DNA of 10,123 bases, taken from the NCBI GenBank assembly GCA_012961755.1, contig DTYS01000119.1:1-10123 (forward strand). The letters run 5' to 3'. How positions within the stretch are numbered: position 1 is the first letter of the stretch; each line of letters begins with the position of its first letter. Made by a program: the position numbers and the translations under genes. The notes beneath the pieces are model-generated. The model saw nothing but the letters and a program-made list of their open reading frames with translations. It searched no databases and was not told the origin of the DNA. Of the stretch, positions 7,092-10,123 are shown one piece after another. Source of the DNA: Candidatus Latescibacterota bacterium. Lineage in GTDB: Bacteria > Latescibacterota > 4484-107 > B68-G9.

Positions 7092-8449
7092 CTTCTCCCT
7101 CCCACGACTACGTTCCTTATCCTTATGTGTGGACTACCCGTGCTCACCGGGGCGGTCTGTCCGCCCTTCCCGCAGTGGCCGTGGTCCCACCTAAGGTCGT
7201 CACCTACCGCTTCTACGTTCTTCAGGGTCTCGAAGAGGTTGCCGGTTAGGACCACATCCCTTACCAGCTCCTCGATCCTTCCGTCCCTTATCATGTAACC
7301 CCATCCTGCACTGAACGTGAACATCTCCATCATGGTCTGCCCGCCCACCATGTCGATAGCGTACACCCCAAGCTTTATCCCGGAGAGCATGTCCTCAAAC
7401 CGGACCTCCCCCGGCTCTATGTAGGTGTTGGTCATCCTGACTATAGGTTCACTGGAATACCCTTGAGCCCTCGCGTTCCCCGTGAGGGGTTCCCCCATCT
7501 TGGCGGATGTCTCTCTGTTGTGCAACCTTCCCACCAGCACCCCCTCCCTAAGGAGGTAAGTCTTCCTGGCCGGGACCCCCTCGTCGTCGTATTTTATGGT
7601 CCCGTAGAGCCCTGGTATGGTCCCGTCGTCTACTATCGACACCTCCTCGACCCCGAACCTCCTTCCCAGGACCAGCAGCTCCTTGAGCCTTGGGTTCTCG
7701 TACACGAAGTCTGCCTCGCTCAGGTGCCCGAAGGCCTCGTGCGCGAATACACCGGCGAGGCGTGGGTCCAGGACGACCGTGTACACGCCGCCGCGGACCG
7801 GAGGGGCCGAAAGGAGCTCCACCGACCTCCTTGCGGCCCTCTCAGCCCTTTCCTGAAGCCCCTCCACGGTCTCGAACCCGCCGTGGGAGATGGCCCTTTC
7901 GGTCACCTTCTGAACTTTGTCCCCCTCCCTCGCTATCGCGGTCATGTATATGCTTATATCGGGCCTTTCGTCCTCTATGTAGGTCCCTTCCGAATTTATG
8001 TACCATACCCTCCTGAAGGAATCCCAGTACCTGGTCTCGGTCGTCTCGATCTTGGGGTGGTGCCCGAGCATTATATCGTTGTACTCCTTGGCGGTCCTAA
8101 CCTTCTCGTCCAGAGGCACTCCCCTGAAGTCCCTGCCACGAAGCTCTGCCCTGGTCACCTCCTGGACGGGTTCCACTTCGGCGAGACTGGCCTCCTCGCT
8201 TCCGACGAGTCCGGCCAGCTCGCAGGCCCGCCTCACAGCATCGGAGAGCTCCTTCAGGTCGTTGAAGACCGCCATACCCCATCCGCCCCTGACCATGGCC
8301 CTCGCTATCCCTCCTTTAGCCTTCGAGGCCGACAGGGTGTCTATCTCCTTCCCCTTGAAGGCCACGGTGGTCGCCTCGAGCTCTTCGAGGCGAACCTCCA
8401 CGTAATCCGCCTTGCCATACTTTAAGGCGTCCTCCAACCTTTCCCTCAT
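7088..8449 (-). CDS. tldD: TldD zinc metalloprotease subunit
   Basis: A 453-residue TldD homologue. The zinc motif HEAFGH (HExxxH) lies at residues 237-242, with Glu238 as the general base, and Cys426 in HGHCGKGG is the expected third ligand near the C-terminus. The N-terminal domain and the segments DDGTIPGLYGTIKYDDEG and GEPLTGNARAQGYSSEP are family hallmarks. With TldE it should form the cytoplasmic heterodimeric protease that cleaves unstructured peptides and can mature ribosomally made peptides. The ATG at 8449 follows AGGAGG, which sits inside the end of the small upstream gene, and overlaps that gene's stop by ATGA. The stop overlaps tldE in the same way. All metal ligands and the length appear intact, so I expect an active enzyme. 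The natural substrate is not shown by the sequence. Confidence 0.95.
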   Translation of the reverse strand: MRERLEDALKYGKADYVEVRLEELEATTVAFKGKEIDTLSASKAKGGIARAMVRGGWGMAVFNDLKELSDAVRRACELAGLVGSEEASLAEVEPVQEVTRAELRGRDFRGVPLDEKVRTAKEYNDIMLGHHPKIETTETRYWDSFRRVWYINSEGTYIEDERPDISIYMTAIAREGDKVQKVTERAISHGGFETVEGLQERAERAARRSVELLSAPPVRGGVYTVVLDPRLAGVFAHEAFGHLSEADFVYENPRLKELLVLGRRFGVEEVSIVDDGTIPGLYGTIKYDDEGVPARKTYLLREGVLVGRLHNRETSAKMGEPLTGNARAQGYSSEPIVRMTNTYIEPGEVRFEDMLSGIKLGVYAIDMVGGQTMMEMFTFSAGWGYMIRDGRIEELVRDVVLTGNLFETLKNVEAVGDDLRWDHGHCGKGGQTAPVSTGSPHIRIRNVVVGGRR

Positions 8450-8637
8450 ATCTCCTCCTGCGTTAACTTCCTCAGCGCCACTTCCAACATCTTGCTGGCT
8501 TCCTCTACATACCGGGCGGCCCTCCTCAGCTCCTCGGCTATCTCAGGGACCCTCTCCGCCCATTTGAGGAATTCTCTCGCATGTTCCGCGTTATGTTCGG
8601 TCCAATGGGAAAGGAGCACCTTGACTTTCTCCTTCAT
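8446..8637 (-). CDS. Small helical protein with HWxEHNxEH motif
   Basis: A 63-residue, highly charged protein that begins the peptidase operon. His11-Trp12, Glu14-His15-Asn16 and Glu18-His19 form an HWTEHNAEH motif followed by AREFLKWAE. The rest is predicted as two further amphipathic helices rich in Glu, Arg and Lys, so a helical hairpin or three-helix bundle is likely. The motif resembles small proteins of unknown function in anaerobic archaea and bacteria (I recall a DUF8180-type domain, but am not certain). Three His and several Glu on one helix could bind a metal, which is inference. The ATG at 8637 has GGGAGGAAAG upstream, and the stop overlaps the tldD start by ATGA. It has no signal peptide and no obvious leader/core layout. 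It could be an accessory subunit, a metal carrier, or less likely a TldD/TldE substrate. Confidence 0.8.
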   Translation of the reverse strand: MKEKVKVLLSHWTEHNAEHAREFLKWAERVPEIAEELRRAARYVEEASKMLEVALRKLTQEEI

Positions 8638-8646
8638 CTTTCCTCC

Positions 8647-8670
8647 CTAAGTCAGCCTTTAAAGCTAAGT
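8647..8670 (-). promoter_or_regulatory. Possible promoter/operator of the peptidase operon
   Basis: The 66-bp gap holds TTTAAA (8658-8663) within a near-palindrome (AGC, TTTAAA, GCT with one extra base). Plus-strand CTAAGT is repeated on either side (8647-8652 and 8665-8670), 18 bases apart. TTTAAA would be an acceptable archaeal TATA core, but it lies only about 20-26 bases before the ATG, leaving little room for the ribosome site. No convincing bacterial -35 element accompanies it. It may be an operator, or the operon may be read through from the radical SAM gene. Confidence 0.25.
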
Positions 8671-8677
8671 TAGAACA

Positions 8678-8700
8678 CCTAGGAACCCACGTCCCTAAGG
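8678..8700 (-). terminator. Imperfect hairpin just after the radical SAM stop codon
   Basis: On the minus strand, the arm CCTTAGGGA and the arm TTCCTAGG pair over eight positions with one bulged T (one G-T pair) around a six-base loop, CGTGGG. It begins three bases after the radical SAM stop codon (8704-8706). Downstream sequence is only mildly T-rich (TGTTCTAAC), so it is a weak intrinsic terminator at best. It may instead be an attenuator or processing site before the six-gene unit. Confidence 0.4.
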
Positions 8701-8703
8701 AGC

Positions 8704-10123
8704 TTAAAGACCCGGTCTACGAGCGTGTCCACCCCAAGTTCCGTCCCGAAAGGTTTCTTCCCACTCCCTCCTCAGGAAGTCCACATCGGTGGTATGTCTC
8801 ACGAAGTCCCAGGGTAGCGGGTCCTTCCTCTCCCGGTGGAGCGAAGTCGGATCCCATCCGACCTTCCTCCACGCCTCCCTCCAGCTCAGCCCCTCCACGA
8901 CGTGGTGGTAGACCGCCATGCCAACCCTCCTGTCTCCGAGGGAAACGGAGCCCTGAAGCAACGCTCCCCTGACCTCCACCCTGCAGATGGATGCCCCGCT
9001 TAGATGTTCCTTTAAGATCCGTACCCTCTGCTTCAACGTCCTTTCGTCGGCCATGGGGGCCCACTGGAAGGGAGTGGCGGGTTTGGGCACGAAGGGTTGG
9101 ACCGTGAGGCCGACCTCCTTCCCACCCTCCGACCTGAACTCCAGGGCCATCTCCCTTACGAGTTCGGCCAGGGCCTTGACATCTTCCTCTCCTTCGGAAG
9201 GAAGCCCTATCATAGCGTAAAGCTTCAGCCTCTTTATACCCTTCCTCCCCGCCGTGCGCGAGGCCTTAAGGAGGTCCTCCTCGGAGAGGCCCTTCCTTAT
9301 GGCTCTCCTCAGCCTTTCCGTCCCGACCTCGGGGGCCAAGGTGAGGGTCCTGACTCCTCCCCGCACCAAAGCTTCCACGAGGTCGGACGAAGTCATGTCC
9401 GCCCTGAAGGACGATGTAGCGAGCTTCCATCCCCTCTCCACGAGCTTTGCGCATATCTCCTCGAGCTCCGGGTGGTCCGAGACAGCCGCCCCCACGAGCC
9501 CCACCCTCTTCGTAGGAGTGGGATATCCGTTCAGGGCGTCCAAGATCTCCATCACGGACCTCATCCTGACGGGCCTGTAGACGAACCCGGCAGCGCAGAA
9601 CCTGCACCCCCTCCCACATCCCCTCCCGACCTCCGCCAGCACCATCCTCCCGAAGGCGCTTCTGGCCGGAACTATGGGCGAGATCGGTTCTACCTCCCTT
9701 ACCTCCGCCCAGACCCGGCTCACCTCCTTCGAGATGCCGGGGACGTAGACCCCCTGAAGGCCCGAGAGGGCCTCTAAAAGCTCGTGCTTCGGTCTCCCCC
9801 AGGTCTCCCCCAGGACGGTTACGAACTTCGGCAGGACTGCCTCGGCCTCCCCTACGACGACGACCTCGGCGAAGGGGGATATGGGCTCGGGGTTGAGAAG
9901 GGCGCACATACCTCCTACCACCACCAAGGGCCGCTCCCTGAGTGAGGAGAGGGGCTCTATACCGCTCTCCTTCAAAGCGGATACGAGGTTGGGTAGGTCG
10001 CCCTCGAAGGGGAGGGAGAAGGCTACGATCTCGAACGCCCCCAACGGAAGGCCCGATTCCAGGGAGAGGACCGGCGTCCCATCGTAGAACGCCCTCTCGG
10101 TCCTGAGTCCAAGGTCGTTGAGG
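8704..10123 (-). CDS. Radical SAM protein, YgiQ/TIGR03960-like (N-terminus beyond window)
   Basis: At least 472 residues, open to the right edge, so the start is outside the window. The TTG at 10044 lies inside the ORF (LPLGAFEIVAFSL) and is not the start. The N-terminal part resembles the B12-binding-like domain of such proteins (EIVAFSLPFEGD, VVVGGMCALLNPEPISPFAE, VVVGEAE). The radical SAM cluster motif is CGRGCRFC (CxxxCxxC, codons between 9595 and 9618), followed by AAGFVYRPVR, as in the TIGR03960 and YgiQ-like groups. Later landmarks are SDHPELEEIC, SSFRAD, LTLAPEVGTERLRRAI and MIGLPSEGEED. These enzymes bind a 4Fe-4S cluster and cleave S-adenosylmethionine; the reaction of this group is unknown to me. 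The family's usual fused DUF2344 is absent: the protein ends soon after a C-terminal extension. It lies 66 bp upstream of the peptidase operon on the same strand. Confidence 0.9.
   Translation of the reverse strand, partial: LNDLGLRTERAFYDGTPVLSLESGLPLGAFEIVAFSLPFEGDLPNLVSALKESGIEPLSSLRERPLVVVGGMCALLNPEPISPFAEVVVVGEAEAVLPKFVTVLGETWGRPKHELLEALSGLQGVYVPGISKEVSRVWAEVREVEPISPIVPARSAFGRMVLAEVGRGCGRGCRFCAAGFVYRPVRMRSVMEILDALNGYPTPTKRVGLVGAAVSDHPELEEICAKLVERGWKLATSSFRADMTSSDLVEALVRGGVRTLTLAPEVGTERLRRAIRKGLSEEDLLKASRTAGRKGIKRLKLYAMIGLPSEGEEDVKALAELVREMALEFRSEGGKEVGLTVQPFVPKPATPFQWAPMADERTLKQRVRILKEHLSGASICRVEVRGALLQGSVSLGDRRVGMAVYHHVVEGLSWREAWRKVGWDPTSLHRERKDPLPWDFVRHTTDVDFLRREWEETFRDGTWGGHARRPGL

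Noticed and set aside
7463..8425. Long open frame of about 320 codons on the plus strand opposite tldD
   Set aside because: It is the antisense frame of a clear tldD gene in GC-rich sequence. Its translation is rich in Pro, Gly and Val with no recognisable domain.
9097..9777. Open frame of 226 codons on the plus strand opposite the radical SAM gene
   Set aside because: It is antisense to CxxxCxxC and other radical SAM motifs and has no recognisable similarity.
10042..10044. TTG as the start codon of the radical SAM gene
   Set aside because: The same frame continues without a stop to the right edge, and the residues around the TTG (GLPLGAFEIVAF) read as the interior of a domain.

Overview
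This is a GC-rich, gene-dense prokaryotic window (about 60% G+C by eye). Arg codons are mostly AGG and AGA-poor, ATA is common for Ile, Shine-Dalgarno sites are strong (GGAGG-type), and genes often overlap by ATGA. Together with the protein families (TldD/TldE, M55 peptidase, archaeal-style MoxR ATPase, YgiQ-like radical SAM protein), this suggests a thermophilic archaeon or a deep-branching thermophilic bacterium. I lean to an archaeon, but the sequence does not settle it.

Layout. (1) Positions 1-1025, minus strand: the N-terminal 341 residues of a MoxR-type AAA+ ATPase with an unusual Cys/His cluster, cut by the left edge. (2) Positions 1026-1159: a short divergent intergenic region. (3) Positions 1160-3503, plus strand: a tight three-gene unit of a nitroreductase-fold flavoprotein, a free-standing class I glutamine amidotransferase and alanine dehydrogenase. 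(4) Positions 3495-8637, minus strand: a six-gene unit in which every junction overlaps by 4 or 7 bases. In transcription order it holds a 63-residue helical protein, TldD, TldE/PmbA, an M55 D-aminopeptidase, a URO-D-fold protein and a short NYN/YacP-like protein. Its last gene runs 9 bp into the 3' end of ald. (5) Positions 8638-8703: a 66-bp gap with an imperfect hairpin. (6) Positions 8704-10123, minus strand: a radical SAM protein whose N-terminus lies beyond the right edge.

Functionally, the long minus-strand unit reads as a peptide-processing operon: a TldD/TldE protease pair and a zinc D-aminopeptidase, translationally coupled to a URO-D-fold protein that lacks the usual zinc-thiol signature and to an abbreviated NYN nuclease-like protein. 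The plus-strand unit looks like amino-acid and redox metabolism; its genes have no obvious shared pathway beyond possible ammonia transfer. No RNA gene, mobile element, CRISPR array or other large repeat was seen, and no stretch over 300 bases lacks a gene.
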